Assembly (NCBI GenBank): GCA_028283605.1
Contig: JAPWKH010000003.1
Location: forward strand, 1 to 64,000
Direction of reading: 5' to 3'
From: Arachidicoccus sp.
GTDB taxonomy: Bacteria > Bacteroidota > Bacteroidia > Chitinophagales > Chitinophagaceae
DNA length: 64,000 bases
The position numbers and the translations under genes are program-made. How positions within the stretch are numbered: position 1 is the stretch's first letter; each line of letters opens with the position of its first letter. Below the pieces are notes generated by a model. That model was not told where the DNA came from. It ran no database searches and worked only from the letters and a program-made list of their open reading frames with translations. Positions 1 to 9,066 of this stretch are shown in pieces.

Positions 1-2
1 CG

Positions 3-730
3 TCGCCGATCGCCGCCCCTGCCGACCCCCTGCCCTTGCCGCAGCCGCCGGTCGGCCGCGTCGAATTTTCCGACGTTCACTTCGCCTATCCGTCGCGTCC
101 CGGCAAATCGGCGTTGCATGGCCTGTCGCTGGCCGTCAAGCCGGGCGAGACAGTCGCCATCGTCGGCCCCTCCGGCGCCGGCAAGAGCACGATCTTCTCG
201 CTGATCCTGCGCTTCTACGATCCGCAGCTCGGCGCGGTGTCGATCGACGGCGTCGATGCCCGCGACCTGTCGCCGGATGTGCTGCGCCAGCACATCGCCA
301 TCGTGCCGCAGGACGTGACGATCTTTGCCGCGTCGATCCACGACAACATCGCCTTCAGCCGCCCCGGCGCCACGCGCGAAGAGGTGCGGGCGGCGGCGAT
401 CGCCGCCCAGGCCGACGAGTTCATCACCCGCCTTGACGAAGGCTACGACACGCCGACCGGCGAGCGCGGCATCACCCTGTCGGGCGGCCAGCGCCAGCGC
501 ATCGCCATTGCCCGCGCCGTGTTGAAGAACGCCCCGATCCTGCTGCTCGACGAAGCCACCTCGGCGCTCGATGCCGAGAGCGAGATGCTGGTGCAGAAGG
601 CGCTCGACGACCTGATGCAGGCCCGCACCACCATCGTCATCGCCCATCGCCTGGCGACCGTGCTGAAGGCCGACCGCATCCTGGTGCTCGATCACGGCCG
701 CATCGTCGAGGAAGGCACCCACCAGAGCCT
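3..730 (+). CDS. ABC exporter ATPase domain, fragment from a foreign GC-rich genome
   Basis: Nucleotide-binding domain of an ABC exporter of the MsbA/HlyB fused type, which couples ATP hydrolysis to export across the inner membrane. Counting from the TTG codon at 36, Walker A (GPSGAGKST) is at residues 44-52, followed by the Q-loop (VPQD), the signature LSGGQRQR, Walker B ([12 protein letters not shown]) and the H-loop histidine (IAHRLATV). The frame is open back to base 3, so the membrane domain lies off the left edge and 36 is not the real start. The frame remains open past 730 to 905, but residues after EEGTHQSL match nothing in the family and are antisense to a permease gene. Base composition is strongly GC-rich with G/C third positions, unlike everything from 731 on. 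The fragment is probably proteobacterial and joined artificially. Confidence 0.85.
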
Positions 731-733
731 AAA
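728..733. other. Chimeric junction between GC-rich and AT-rich DNA
   Basis: Two coding sequences on opposite strands are both broken at this point: the ABC ATPase loses its last residues after its GTHQSL segment, and the permease reading leftwards loses everything after its [12 protein letters not shown] segment. Composition switches at the same base. No repeat, inverted terminal sequence or tRNA marks the join, so an assembly or library chimera is the simplest reading. Confidence 0.8.
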
Positions 734-1516
734 TAATAAACTTAAGCCAACATTGCGCTTAGGATTTTTAATTTCTCCCGCAATAAATGTAACATTTTCC
801 CAAGCCACACTGCTGAAAACAGAACCGACCATTGCAGCAGCAACAGCGCCGCAAGCAGCTAATGATAAGTATTGCGAGAAACTGCCGTCTTCATTGTACT
901 GTTGAATATGCCAGGCATTTTGCCAGTTGGCATGCCACACATCTGCCTTGAATGCGAATATGCCAAAGAGTATTAGCCCGAATAAACTTAATAGTTTTAT
1001 AATCGTAAAAAAGGTCTGCAATATTTTTCCGTTTTTAATGCCTTTGGTATTGAACAGCGTGAGCAATACAATTAATATAATTGATAAAATCTGTGCCGGG
1101 CTTACATGAAAATTACCAAAGGAAAGCAAAGTTATATCTTCACTTACCTGCGGAAAAATATAAGCTGAAAATTTGCTGAAAGCCACACCTACTGCGGCTA
1201 TCGTTCCTGTCTGAATCACTGCAAAAAAACTCCATCCATATAAAAAACCGACTAAAGGATTGTACGCCTCTTTGAGATATACATATTGTCCGCCCGCTTT
1301 TGGAAACATAGCGCTAAGCTCGCCATAACTCACTGCTGCTGCTATCGTCATGAAGCCGGTAATTACCCATGTTAAAATCAGCCAGCCGGAGCTTCCTACA
1401 TTTCTTAACATGTCTGCGGCTACGATGAAGATACCGGAACCAATCATACTTCCCGATACAACCATTGTCGCATCCATCAGGCCAAGCGATGCTTTGAGCG
1501 ATTTTTTTTCTTCCAT
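731..1516 (-). CDS. APC-family amino acid permease, 3' end missing
   Basis: Amino acid/polyamine/organocation (APC) superfamily transporter of the inner membrane. The first 262 residues are present. They carry the TM1 motif GSMIGSGIF at 22-30, several further hydrophobic segments and a conserved loop with the sequence EIKNPKRN. Family members are usually 430-500 residues, so about 40% is lost at the junction at 730/731; the frame runs on into foreign sequence as RLWWVPSS. The start at 1516 lies 5 bp after the waaA stop, making it the last gene of the operon that begins at 4840. Substrate cannot be read from sequence. Confidence 0.85.
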
Positions 1517-1521
1517 ATATT

Positions 1522-2769
1522 TTATTTTAGAATATGCTCCCTTATATAATTTTCTATTTGCAGTGTTGCCCCCGACTTATTTTTAATATATCTTTCAGAT
1601 GCCGCAGCAGCCTTTTGATACAATACTTTGTCGGCAAACAATTGATTAAATATTTCTTCCAATTCCAAAGTGTTTTCAGCCGGAAAAGCAGCTCCTTGTT
1701 CTTCAAGTTCTACCGCTTCCAGATATTTCTCATACACAGGGCCAAACACAAGCGGCTTCTGATAAACAGCAGCTTCTAATACATTATGTACTCCATCGCC
1801 ACCAAAGCCGCCGCCGATAAAGCATATCGTTGCATAATTATACAACCGTTTCAGCAACCCAATATTGTCTATAATAATTGTATTAATATTTTCTATCGAA
1901 TCCGTTTTTAAATATTCCGAATATAAGATTGAATGTTTATAAAAAGAAAGGCATTCTCTCAGTCTGTCTTCATCAATTTCATGCGGCGCAATGATAAATC
2001 TTATATCCATATTCTTATTGACATAATGATTGAGTTCTTCATCATCTTCTTCCCACGTACTTCCACATACAATTACTTTGTGATGATGACAAAATTTCTC
2101 TATTTTTTCTACAGGTTTCCAAAGCTGTGCTACCGATAAAACCCTGTCCACACGCGTATCTCCGCAAACAGTTATATTTCTTATACCAATGTTTGACAAT
2201 AATTTTTTCGAATCAAAATCCTGGATAAAAATTTGTGTGTAAAACTGTAACATATTTCGGTACAGTTTACCGTACGGCTGAAAAAAAGGCTGCGATTTGC
2301 GAAATATAGCAGAGATAAGCAATAATGGAATTTGCCTGCTATTGATTTCTTTTAAATAATAATACCAATATTCATACTTAACAAAGATGACGAGCTTTGG
2401 ATTTACTTCATCTAAAAATAATTTTGCACTTTTCTTTCCGTCCAGCGGTAGATAAAAAACATAATCTGCCAACGCATAATGTTGCTGTACTTCATACCCG
2501 GACGGCGAAAAAAAAGTGAGTAATATTTTATAATGCGGGTAATCTTTTTTCAGCTTTTCAATCAATGGCCTTCCCTGTTCAAATTCCCCGAGAGATGCGC
2601 AATGCAACCAAATTACCGGCGAAGTATTTTGACTGAAAGCCTGATGAATTGTATCAAATATATTTTGGCGGCCTTTCAGCCATAACTGAGCTTTTTTATT
2701 GAACAATGATGCAATGCGAATACCAAAAATATAGGAAGCCAAAAATAATTGATAGGTAAACGTATTCAT
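1522..2769 (-). CDS. waaA: 3-deoxy-D-manno-octulosonic acid (Kdo) transferase
   Basis: GT30-family glycosyltransferase that adds Kdo from CMP-Kdo to lipid A precursors on the cytoplasmic face of the inner membrane, an essential step of LPS core synthesis. At 415 residues the length is normal for the family. A hydrophobic N-terminal anchor (about residues 5-20) precedes the SLGEFEQGRP motif, whose Glu62 corresponds to the catalytic base of WaaA enzymes. The C-terminal GGGFGGDGVHNVLEAA segment is the nucleotide-sugar binding region. The start ATG overlaps the miaA stop by 4 bp (ATGA), so the two are translationally coupled. Confidence 0.93.
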   Translation of the reverse strand: MNTFTYQLFLASYIFGIRIASLFNKKAQLWLKGRQNIFDTIHQAFSQNTSPVIWLHCASLGEFEQGRPLIEKLKKDYPHYKILLTFFSPSGYEVQQHYALADYVFYLPLDGKKSAKLFLDEVNPKLVIFVKYEYWYYYLKEINSRQIPLLLISAIFRKSQPFFQPYGKLYRNMLQFYTQIFIQDFDSKKLLSNIGIRNITVCGDTRVDRVLSVAQLWKPVEKIEKFCHHHKVIVCGSTWEEDDEELNHYVNKNMDIRFIIAPHEIDEDRLRECLSFYKHSILYSEYLKTDSIENINTIIIDNIGLLKRLYNYATICFIGGGFGGDGVHNVLEAAVYQKPLVFGPVYEKYLEAVELEEQGAAFPAENTLELEEIFNQLFADKVLYQKAAAASERYIKNKSGATLQIENYIREHILK

Positions 2770-3674
2770 TCAACAGAAGATTTAAGGAAAGATAATATAT
2801 TTTCTTTTTCGTATGGTTGAAACCAATGAAAATCTTTATCTTTTCTAAACCATGTTAATTGTCTTTTGGCATAATGCCTTGTGTTTATTTTTATTTTATC
2901 TACCGCTTCCTGATAAGAAATTTTATTATCAAAATAATCGAACCATTCGCTGTAGCCCACTGTTTGCAAGGCATTCAGGGTTCTGTAAATATATAAGCCT
3001 TTTGCTTCTTCTTCCAAATCTTCGCTTATCATTAAGTCCACACGCTTATTGATTGTATTATATAATTCTTCGCGCGGCGAATCCAAGGCAACCTTTATAA
3101 TATTAAAATCTCTTTCGGCTTTATTTCCTTTTCTAAAAGCAAGAATAGATTTTCCCGTTTGTTCAATCACTTCCAAAGCGCGCATTAATCGCTGCGGGTT
3201 TTGCTGTTCTGCATTTTTCCAAAACAAAGGATCTTTTATTTGCAATTCGTTCTGCAGCCATTCCAATCCTTTCTCTTCATAATTTTTTATAATAAAATTT
3301 CTCGTAGTGGATGATATGGCGGGCATTTCATCCACACCTTCGCATAATGCTTTGATGTATAAACCCGTACCTCCGACAGCTATTGCAATCTTGTTTTTGG
3401 AAAATATTCCGGCGAGGCTCTCCAAAGCATATTGCTCATAAATACCTGCATTTACTTCATTAAAAATAGAATGTGAATTAATAAAATAATGATGTACGAG
3501 TTTAAGTTGTTCATCGTTTGGTTTGGCAACACCGATGTTCAATTCTTTGAAACATTGCCGCGAATCGGCAGATAGAATTTCCGTATTAAAATATTGCGCT
3601 ATTTCAACAGACAATGCTGTTTTGCCAACTGCAGTTGGTCCGGAAATAATGATAAGTGTATTCTTTTTTTTCAA
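2766..3674 (-). CDS. miaA: tRNA dimethylallyltransferase
   Basis: Transfers a dimethylallyl group from DMAPP to N6 of A37 in tRNAs reading UNN codons. The 302-residue protein has the P-loop GPTAVGKT at 12-19, the SADSRQ motif with the catalytic Asp, the GGTGLYIKAL segment and the RQLTWFRKD motif near the C-terminus that binds tRNA. It starts 5 bp downstream of the response-regulator stop and overlaps waaA by 4 bp, so it sits inside a tight operon. Nothing is missing. Confidence 0.95.
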   Translation of the reverse strand: MKKKNTLIIISGPTAVGKTALSVEIAQYFNTEILSADSRQCFKELNIGVAKPNDEQLKLVHHYFINSHSIFNEVNAGIYEQYALESLAGIFSKNKIAIAVGGTGLYIKALCEGVDEMPAISSTTRNFIIKNYEEKGLEWLQNELQIKDPLFWKNAEQQNPQRLMRALEVIEQTGKSILAFRKGNKAERDFNIIKVALDSPREELYNTINKRVDLMISEDLEEEAKGLYIYRTLNALQTVGYSEWFDYFDNKISYQEAVDKIKINTRHYAKRQLTWFRKDKDFHWFQPYEKENILSFLKSSVE

Positions 3675-3679
3675 AAAAA

Positions 3680-4840
3680 TTATTTCTTCGTTACATAATC
3701 CTCAACATCCGACAATTCAATCGTATTTCCGGAGAGTATTACCAAACGTTCTACCACATTTCTAAGCTCACGAATATTGCCGCGCCAGTTATGTTCCTGT
3801 AACGCTTTAAGCGCTTTCGGGCTTATGTTTTTCACAGGCTGGCCGTAATCCTTTGCAATTTCGTTTAAAAAATAATCAACCAATAATGGTATATCTTCTC
3901 TCCTATTATTGAGCGAGGGTGTATGAATCAATATCACACTCAGGCGATGATATAGATCGAGACGAAAATTTTTATCTTCTACTTCTTTCAACAAGTCTTT
4001 ATTCGTAGCGGCAATTACACGAACATCCACGCTGATTTCTTTTTCGCCGCCTACGCGCTGTATTTTTCCTTCCTGCAAAGCACGCAATACTTTGGCTTGC
4101 GAGCTTAAGCTCATATCTCCTACTTCATCCAGAAACAATGTACCGCCGTTTGCCTGTTCAAATTTTCCGATATGTTGTTTCATAGCAGATGTAAAAGAAC
4201 CTTTTTCGTGGCCGAATAATTCACTTTCGATCAGTTCCTGCGGAATAGCTGCACAGTTTACTTCTATTAAAGGCTTATTGGCGCGATTGCTTTTTGCATG
4301 TATCCAACGCGCTACCAATTCTTTACCTACGCCGTTTTCACCGGTTATCAATACGCGCGCTTCGGTTGCGGCAACCTTATCAATCGTTGATTTTATTTTA
4401 TTAATTTCTTTTGACGTGCCAATCATTTCCTGCACTTTATAAACTTTTTTCTTTAGCGTGCGGGTTTCTTTGCTCAATGTATTTTTATCGGTTGCATTGC
4501 GAATAGTGATCAGCATTCTGTTAAGATCGGGCGGTTTAGAGATAAAATCAAAAGCTCCTTTTTTAACTGCCTCAACCGCAGACTCAATATTGCCGTGGCC
4601 GCTTACCATGATCACCGGCACATCGCCGTTAAGCTCTGTAGCTTTCGTCAGAAATTCTATGCCATCCATCTTGGGCATTTTAATATCACAAAGCACTACA
4701 TCGTAATTTTCTTCGGAAAATAATTTCCAGCCGTTTTCTCCGTCTACGGCTTCATCTACCTGATAACCTTCAAAAGTCAAAATTTCTTTAAGCGTATTTC
4801 TGATTGCTTTTTCATCATCGATCACTAAAACTTTAGGCAT
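3680..4840 (-). CDS. NtrC-like response regulator without DNA-binding domain
   Basis: Receiver plus AAA+ protein. The receiver has the acidic pair D8/D9, phospho-acceptor Asp52, Ser80 and Lys102. The ATPase has Walker A GENGVGKE (167-174) and Walker B TLFLDEVGD (234-242). The loop that is GAFTGA in sigma-54 activators reads GSFTSA (214-219), and the protein ends at residue 386, shortly after the AAA+ lid, with no Fis-type helix-turn-helix. This short form is, to my knowledge, common in Bacteroidota. How it selects promoters, and whether it acts through sigma-54, cannot be told from sequence. It heads the operon with miaA, waaA and the permease, and no histidine kinase is adjacent. A TATCTTCG element at 4866-4873 (minus strand) may be its promoter. 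Confidence 0.88.
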   Translation of the reverse strand: MPKVLVIDDEKAIRNTLKEILTFEGYQVDEAVDGENGWKLFSEENYDVVLCDIKMPKMDGIEFLTKATELNGDVPVIMVSGHGNIESAVEAVKKGAFDFISKPPDLNRMLITIRNATDKNTLSKETRTLKKKVYKVQEMIGTSKEINKIKSTIDKVAATEARVLITGENGVGKELVARWIHAKSNRANKPLIEVNCAAIPQELIESELFGHEKGSFTSAMKQHIGKFEQANGGTLFLDEVGDMSLSSQAKVLRALQEGKIQRVGGEKEISVDVRVIAATNKDLLKEVEDKNFRLDLYHRLSVILIHTPSLNNRREDIPLLVDYFLNEIAKDYGQPVKNISPKALKALQEHNWRGNIRELRNVVERLVILSGNTIELSDVEDYVTKK

Positions 4841-5053
4841 ATATTTTTACATTTAATCAGCCCGGCGAAGATAGTCAAGTTAAAGAAATTTTTGGAAGAA
4901 TACATTCGTGTATATAAACAGATTATTACCGGCATTCGCCCACGGTGGTTATTATTCATCAATATTATTTCCAGGCAAGAGATAATAAGGAAAAATATTA
5001 TAAAATCATCTTTTTCCGGATTAATTAATTATTATGTTTTAAAACACTTGCCT

Positions 5054-5061
5054 TATTTTTG
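5054..5061 (+). promoter_or_regulatory. Bacteroidota-type -7 element (TATTTTTG) before the phosphate pair
   Basis: Matches TAnnTTTG and lies 19 bp before the chosen start of the DUF47 gene. The expected -33 TTG is not clear. If used, translation must start downstream at 5081, not at the far-upstream in-frame ATG at 4892. Confidence 0.45.
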
Positions 5062-5080
5062 CCTCAAATTATGTATCCTA

Positions 5081-5728
5081 ATGGGAATAAACAATTTCGG
5101 CAAATTATTCATGCCTAAAAACAAAATCTTTTACGAAATTTTCGAAGGAGTTGCCGAAACGCTGCACGCTATGGGACAATTGCTGAAAAAACTTGTAAAC
5201 GAACCCGAAAAAAGCAAACGGTCTTCCGCGATGTCTCAAATGGAAGATTTTGAACACAAGAATGATGAACGCACTCATCGTATAATGACTGAATTAAGCA
5301 GAAATTTTATTACGCCATTTGACAGGGAAGATATTCATGCACTGGCTATGTCTTTGGATGATGTGGCAGATTGTATATATGCTTCTACCAAAAAGATTCA
5401 ATTTTACAATGTAGATTTAAATGACTCAGTAATACAGCGTATGGCCGAACTGATAGAAATGGGAACTGATGAATTAAAAAACGCCGTCGATGGCCTTCGC
5501 GATATGAAAAACTTGCGCCGAATGTCCGAAGCCTTGATCCGTATTAACAGCATAGAAAATCAGGCAGATGATATTTACGATTTGAGTATAGAAAAATTAT
5601 TTGAAATGGAGCAAGATGTGAAAGCACTGATTAAAAAAAGAGAGGTTTACCAGATAATGGAAAAAGTGGTAGACAAAATGGAAGATGCCGCAAATACAGT
5701 AGAATCAATTATTATCAAATATTCTTAA
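5081..5728 (+). CDS. DUF47 (PhoU-like) phosphate transport regulator
   Basis: All-helical PhoU-like protein of the DUF47 family, which accompanies and probably regulates PiT phosphate transporters. I choose the ATG at 5081 (215 residues, starting MGINNFGKLF) because that matches the usual family length of about 210-215 and its conserved opening. The frame is open back to 4892, but the extra 63 residues are AT-rich, not family-like, and overlap a promoter-like element. The PiT gene follows after 37 bp, so the pair is probably co-transcribed. The amphipathic helices rich in Glu, Asp and Met are typical of metal-binding PhoU folds. Confidence 0.85.
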   Translation: MGINNFGKLFMPKNKIFYEIFEGVAETLHAMGQLLKKLVNEPEKSKRSSAMSQMEDFEHKNDERTHRIMTELSRNFITPFDREDIHALAMSLDDVADCIYASTKKIQFYNVDLNDSVIQRMAELIEMGTDELKNAVDGLRDMKNLRRMSEALIRINSIENQADDIYDLSIEKLFEMEQDVKALIKKREVYQIMEKVVDKMEDAANTVESIIIKYS

Positions 5729-5765
5729 GTTCGCTTTGCCCTAATTTTTAACCAAAAAAATACGG

Positions 5766-6809
5766 ATGTTCGGATACTCCACCCTGTTGATTATAATTAT
5801 ATCGATGGCTCTTGTGTTTGATTACATCAACGGTTTTCATGATTCTGCAAATTCAATTGCAACGATAGTTTCTACTAAAGTATTAACGCCGTTTCAGGCT
5901 GTATTATGGGCTGCTCTGTGGAATTTTGTTGCCTATTTTATTTTTAAAGAACACAAAGTTGCCAATACCGTTGCGAAAACGATTCACCCTGAATTTGTTT
6001 CCTTAACCGTTATATTGGCTGGCTTGGCGGCTGCTATTTTCTGGAACTTGCTTACCTGGTGGTTTGGCATTCCTTCGAGTTCATCGCATACTTTAATCGG
6101 CGGTTTTATTGGTGCGGCATTGGCAAAGACAGGCCGGTTGGATGTAATAGAAATGCAGAATCTTTCCGTAACTGTACTTTTTATTTTTCTTTCTCCAATC
6201 ATAGGTATGATATTATCTTTTATCATTACCATTATTATAAACTGGCTCGCCAGAAAATCCCGTCCATATAAGGCAGAGCAATGGTTTAAACGATTGCAAT
6301 TAGTATCGTCTGCAGCTTTTAGTTTGGGGCATGGAGGCAATGATGCGCAAAAAGTAATGGGACTGATTACGGTTGCCTTATTGCTTGATAAAAGCGGCGG
6401 CCAACATTTATCGGAGAATGCACCGATTTTGCAAACCATGCTGCAAAATAATTGGATTCCGCTGGCATGTTATACCGCAATAGGATTGGGAACAATGACG
6501 GGCGGCTGGCGAATTGTAAAAACAATGGGAACACGCATTACAAAAGTAACTCCTATCGAAGGTGTGGCGGCTGAGACTGCCGCTGCTTCTACGCTGATAT
6601 TAACCGAAGCATTTGGCATTCCCGTAAGCACTACACATACTGTTACGGGCGCTATTATGGGTGTTGGCGCAACAAAACGTTTATCTGCTGTAAGGTGGGG
6701 CGTTACAATCAATCTTGTATGGGCTTGGATTTTGACGATTCCCGTAAGCGCAGGATTTGCCGCATTGGTGTATTGGGTGCTGCATTCTGTTTTCGGATTG
6801 CCGAAGTAA
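5766..6809 (+). CDS. PiT-family inorganic phosphate transporter
   Basis: Inner-membrane low-affinity phosphate permease driven by a cation gradient. The 347-residue protein shows the internal duplication of the family: GFHDSANSIAT at 23-33 and GHGGNDAQKVMG at 188-199, plus two serine-rich re-entrant loops, GIPSSSSHT (101-109) and GIPVSTTHT near 280. There are about ten hydrophobic segments. It forms a transport and control unit with the upstream DUF47 gene. It converges on the MlaF-type gene, with only 3 bp between stop codons. Confidence 0.92.
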   Translation: MFGYSTLLIIIISMALVFDYINGFHDSANSIATIVSTKVLTPFQAVLWAALWNFVAYFIFKEHKVANTVAKTIHPEFVSLTVILAGLAAAIFWNLLTWWFGIPSSSSHTLIGGFIGAALAKTGRLDVIEMQNLSVTVLFIFLSPIIGMILSFIITIIINWLARKSRPYKAEQWFKRLQLVSSAAFSLGHGGNDAQKVMGLITVALLLDKSGGQHLSENAPILQTMLQNNWIPLACYTAIGLGTMTGGWRIVKTMGTRITKVTPIEGVAAETAAASTLILTEAFGIPVSTTHTVTGAIMGVGATKRLSAVRWGVTINLVWAWILTIPVSAGFAALVYWVLHSVFGLPK

Positions 6810-6812
6810 GGT

Positions 6813-7589
6813 TTATTTTTTTCCTTCAGCTTCTTCCATGCGCATTTGTTTTACATCTTGCAGGAATTGTGAAGCGAATATAAATTTGTTCAGCATTTCA
6901 TCCTTACTGAAAATAATATCTTTATTAGAGCCTTCCCATCGCTTCAACCCATCGTACATATAAATGATATGATCGCCTATTTCCATTACACTGTTCATAT
7001 CATGGGTAATCACAATAGTCGTCATTTTATATTCTTCCGTAATTTCTTTGATCAATTGATCGATTAATAAGGAGGTCTGCGGATCAAGCCCGGAATTAGG
7101 TTCGTCGCAAAAAAGATATTCGGGATTTAATACAATTGCACGTGCAATGCCCACACGCTTTTTCATACCGCCGCTTATTTCTGCAGGATATTTATTATGA
7201 GCATCTTTTAAATTTACTCTGTTCAATACCTCATCTGCACGTTTCTTTTTTTCACTATAAGACATATTGGAGAACATATCCAAAGGAAACATTATATTCT
7301 GTTCTACTGTCATTGAATCAAATAATGCAGAACCTTGAAAAAGCATTCCTATCTTTTGGCGCAATGTCTTTATCTCATGTTTATCCATCGTAAGCATGTC
7401 TTGCCCTTCATAAAGAATTTCACCTTCTTCCGGACGAAAAAGCCCAACCATACATTTTGTCAATACTGTTTTACCGCTACCGCTTGTACCGATGATAAGA
7501 TTGCATTTCCCGGTTTCCATTACCATAGAAACACCTTTGATAATGTCTTTATCGCCGAAACTTTTTTTTACGTTTTTTAATTCTATCAT
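6813..7589 (-). CDS. MlaF-type ABC transporter ATPase
   Basis: ATPase of a phospholipid-trafficking (Mla/Ttg2) type ABC system, cytoplasmic and membrane-associated. Walker A GTSGSGKT lies at 34-41, the signature ISGGMKKR at 138-145, and Walker B EYLFCDEP at 157-164. The NSGLDPQTS segment after Walker B and the ITHDMNSVMEIGDHI H-loop region are characteristic of MlaF-like proteins. The MlaE permease and MlaD substrate-binding partners are not adjacent in this window, so assignment to lipid transport rests on sequence similarity alone. lysA follows upstream on the same strand after about 44 bp. Confidence 0.8.
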   Translation of the reverse strand: MIELKNVKKSFGDKDIIKGVSMVMETGKCNLIIGTSGSGKTVLTKCMVGLFRPEEGEILYEGQDMLTMDKHEIKTLRQKIGMLFQGSALFDSMTVEQNIMFPLDMFSNMSYSEKKKRADEVLNRVNLKDAHNKYPAEISGGMKKRVGIARAIVLNPEYLFCDEPNSGLDPQTSLLIDQLIKEITEEYKMTTIVITHDMNSVMEIGDHIIYMYDGLKRWEGSNKDIIFSKDEMLNKFIFASQFLQDVKQMRMEEAEGKK

Positions 7590-7633
7590 AATCTAATAAT
7601 CTGAGATCAATTTATCGCGCCGTTACGACGAAA

Positions 7634-8842
7634 TTACAACACTTCAATTTGGTTGTGCAATAAATCATCAAACACATCCCTTTTCCTTATCAGCTTCGCT
7701 TCGTTGTTGATGAACAATACTTCTGCAGGCTTAAGGCGGGAATTAAAATTGCTGCTCATTTCAAAGCCGTACGCGCCGGCATTATAAAAACATAGAAAAT
7801 CTCCCTCACGTGTTTCTGCTATTTTTCTGTCCCAGGCAAATGTGTCGGTTTCGCAAATATTGCCGACAACAGTGTAAATTCTTTCCGCTCCTTCGGGATT
7901 GGAAATATTTTCCACACGATGATAAGCATCGTAAAACATAGGTCGGATAAGATGATTAAATCCGGAATCAACGCCAATAAAAACAGTTGCCGTTGTTTGC
8001 TTAATCACATTTGCACGCACTACAAAATAGCCTGCTTCGCTTACAAGGTATTTTCCCGGTTCAAACCATATCTGCAATTTTTTGCCGATTTCTTTTTCAA
8101 ATTTTTCAAATGCTTCGCCTACTTTTTTACCAAGCGTTTCTACATCTGTTTCAATATCTGTTTCTTCGTAAGGGACTTTGAATCCGCTGCCCAAATCTAT
8201 AAACTCCAGTTGCTCGAAATGTCTCGCCAAATCAAGCATTACATCTAATGCGCTTAAAAAAAGATTGATGTCTTTTATTTCGCTGCCGGTATGAATATGC
8301 AATCCTCTTACATGCAATTTCGTTAGCTTGATAATTCTTTCTATATGGCGCATTTGATGAATTGAAATGCCGAATTTGCTGTCCACATGCCCTGTAGAAA
8401 TTTTGTAATTGCCTCCCGCCATAATGTGCGGATTTAAACGAATGCTTATCGGATAACTGTTTCCATATTTATTGCCGAATCTTTCCAAAAAAGAAATATT
8501 ATCTATATTAATATTCACACCCAATTTTTTTCCTTCTTCCAGTTCGGAAAAATCTACACTGTTCGGCGTAAACATAATCTGGTTCGGCTCAAAGCCGGCC
8601 TTTAATCCCAGCTTCACTTCGTTAATGCTTACACAATCCAAATCTGTACCCAATTGCTTCATCAGCTTGAGAATGTTGATATTGGTCAAAGCTTTGCAGG
8701 CATAGAAAAAACGTGTATCAGTTTTGTTGAAAGCAGTCTTTAGCTTATTATATTGTTCTTCAATTTTTTCCGCATGATATATATATACAGGCGTCCCAAA
8801 TTCTTTTGCAACAGCAGATAATTGATCGTGAGATAATTGCAT
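7634..8842 (-). CDS. lysA: Diaminopimelate decarboxylase
   Basis: PLP enzyme that decarboxylates meso-diaminopimelate to L-lysine, the last step of lysine synthesis. The 402-residue protein has the PLP lysine in the FYACKALTN motif (Lys50), the HIHTGSE motif, a glycine-rich phosphate-binding stretch (LGSGFKVPYEE), and GNICETDTF supplying the substrate-binding Cys. The alanine racemase-like barrel and C-terminal sheet domain are both complete. A TATTTTCG sequence just upstream on the minus strand resembles the local promoter type. Confidence 0.93.
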   Translation of the reverse strand: MQLSHDQLSAVAKEFGTPVYIYHAEKIEEQYNKLKTAFNKTDTRFFYACKALTNINILKLMKQLGTDLDCVSINEVKLGLKAGFEPNQIMFTPNSVDFSELEEGKKLGVNINIDNISFLERFGNKYGNSYPISIRLNPHIMAGGNYKISTGHVDSKFGISIHQMRHIERIIKLTKLHVRGLHIHTGSEIKDINLFLSALDVMLDLARHFEQLEFIDLGSGFKVPYEETDIETDVETLGKKVGEAFEKFEKEIGKKLQIWFEPGKYLVSEAGYFVVRANVIKQTTATVFIGVDSGFNHLIRPMFYDAYHRVENISNPEGAERIYTVVGNICETDTFAWDRKIAETREGDFLCFYNAGAYGFEMSSNFNSRLKPAEVLFINNEAKLIRKRDVFDDLLHNQIEVL

Positions 8843-9066
8843 TTATTATAAAAATTTTATAAGACGCGAAAATAATAAACGCTGCCGGTATTTATGCTAT
8901 ATTGATATGAATGTTTTTTCATAAGAAATATAGACGCCTAAAATATTTTGTTAATTTGTAATTTGTTCTGATATATCAATTCAACCACAATGTATTTTTA
9001 TCGTCAGAAAGCAAAACAAAAACTGAACACAAAAACTGATTAATTAAAATTTAAAACCGTTTTGAA

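Noticed and set aside
1-730. Horizontally acquired island in the Bacteroidota genome
   Set aside because: Both genes are cut at one base, with no integrase, repeat or att-like sequence; a chimera explains it with fewer assumptions.
36-905. A single 289-residue ABC protein crossing 730
   Set aside because: Residues after the GTHQSL segment match no ABC protein and are antisense to a permease gene; the frame is open across the junction by chance.
4892-5080. N-terminal extension of the DUF47 protein
   Set aside because: The added 63 residues are not family-like and overlap a promoter element; the start at 5081 gives the normal length.
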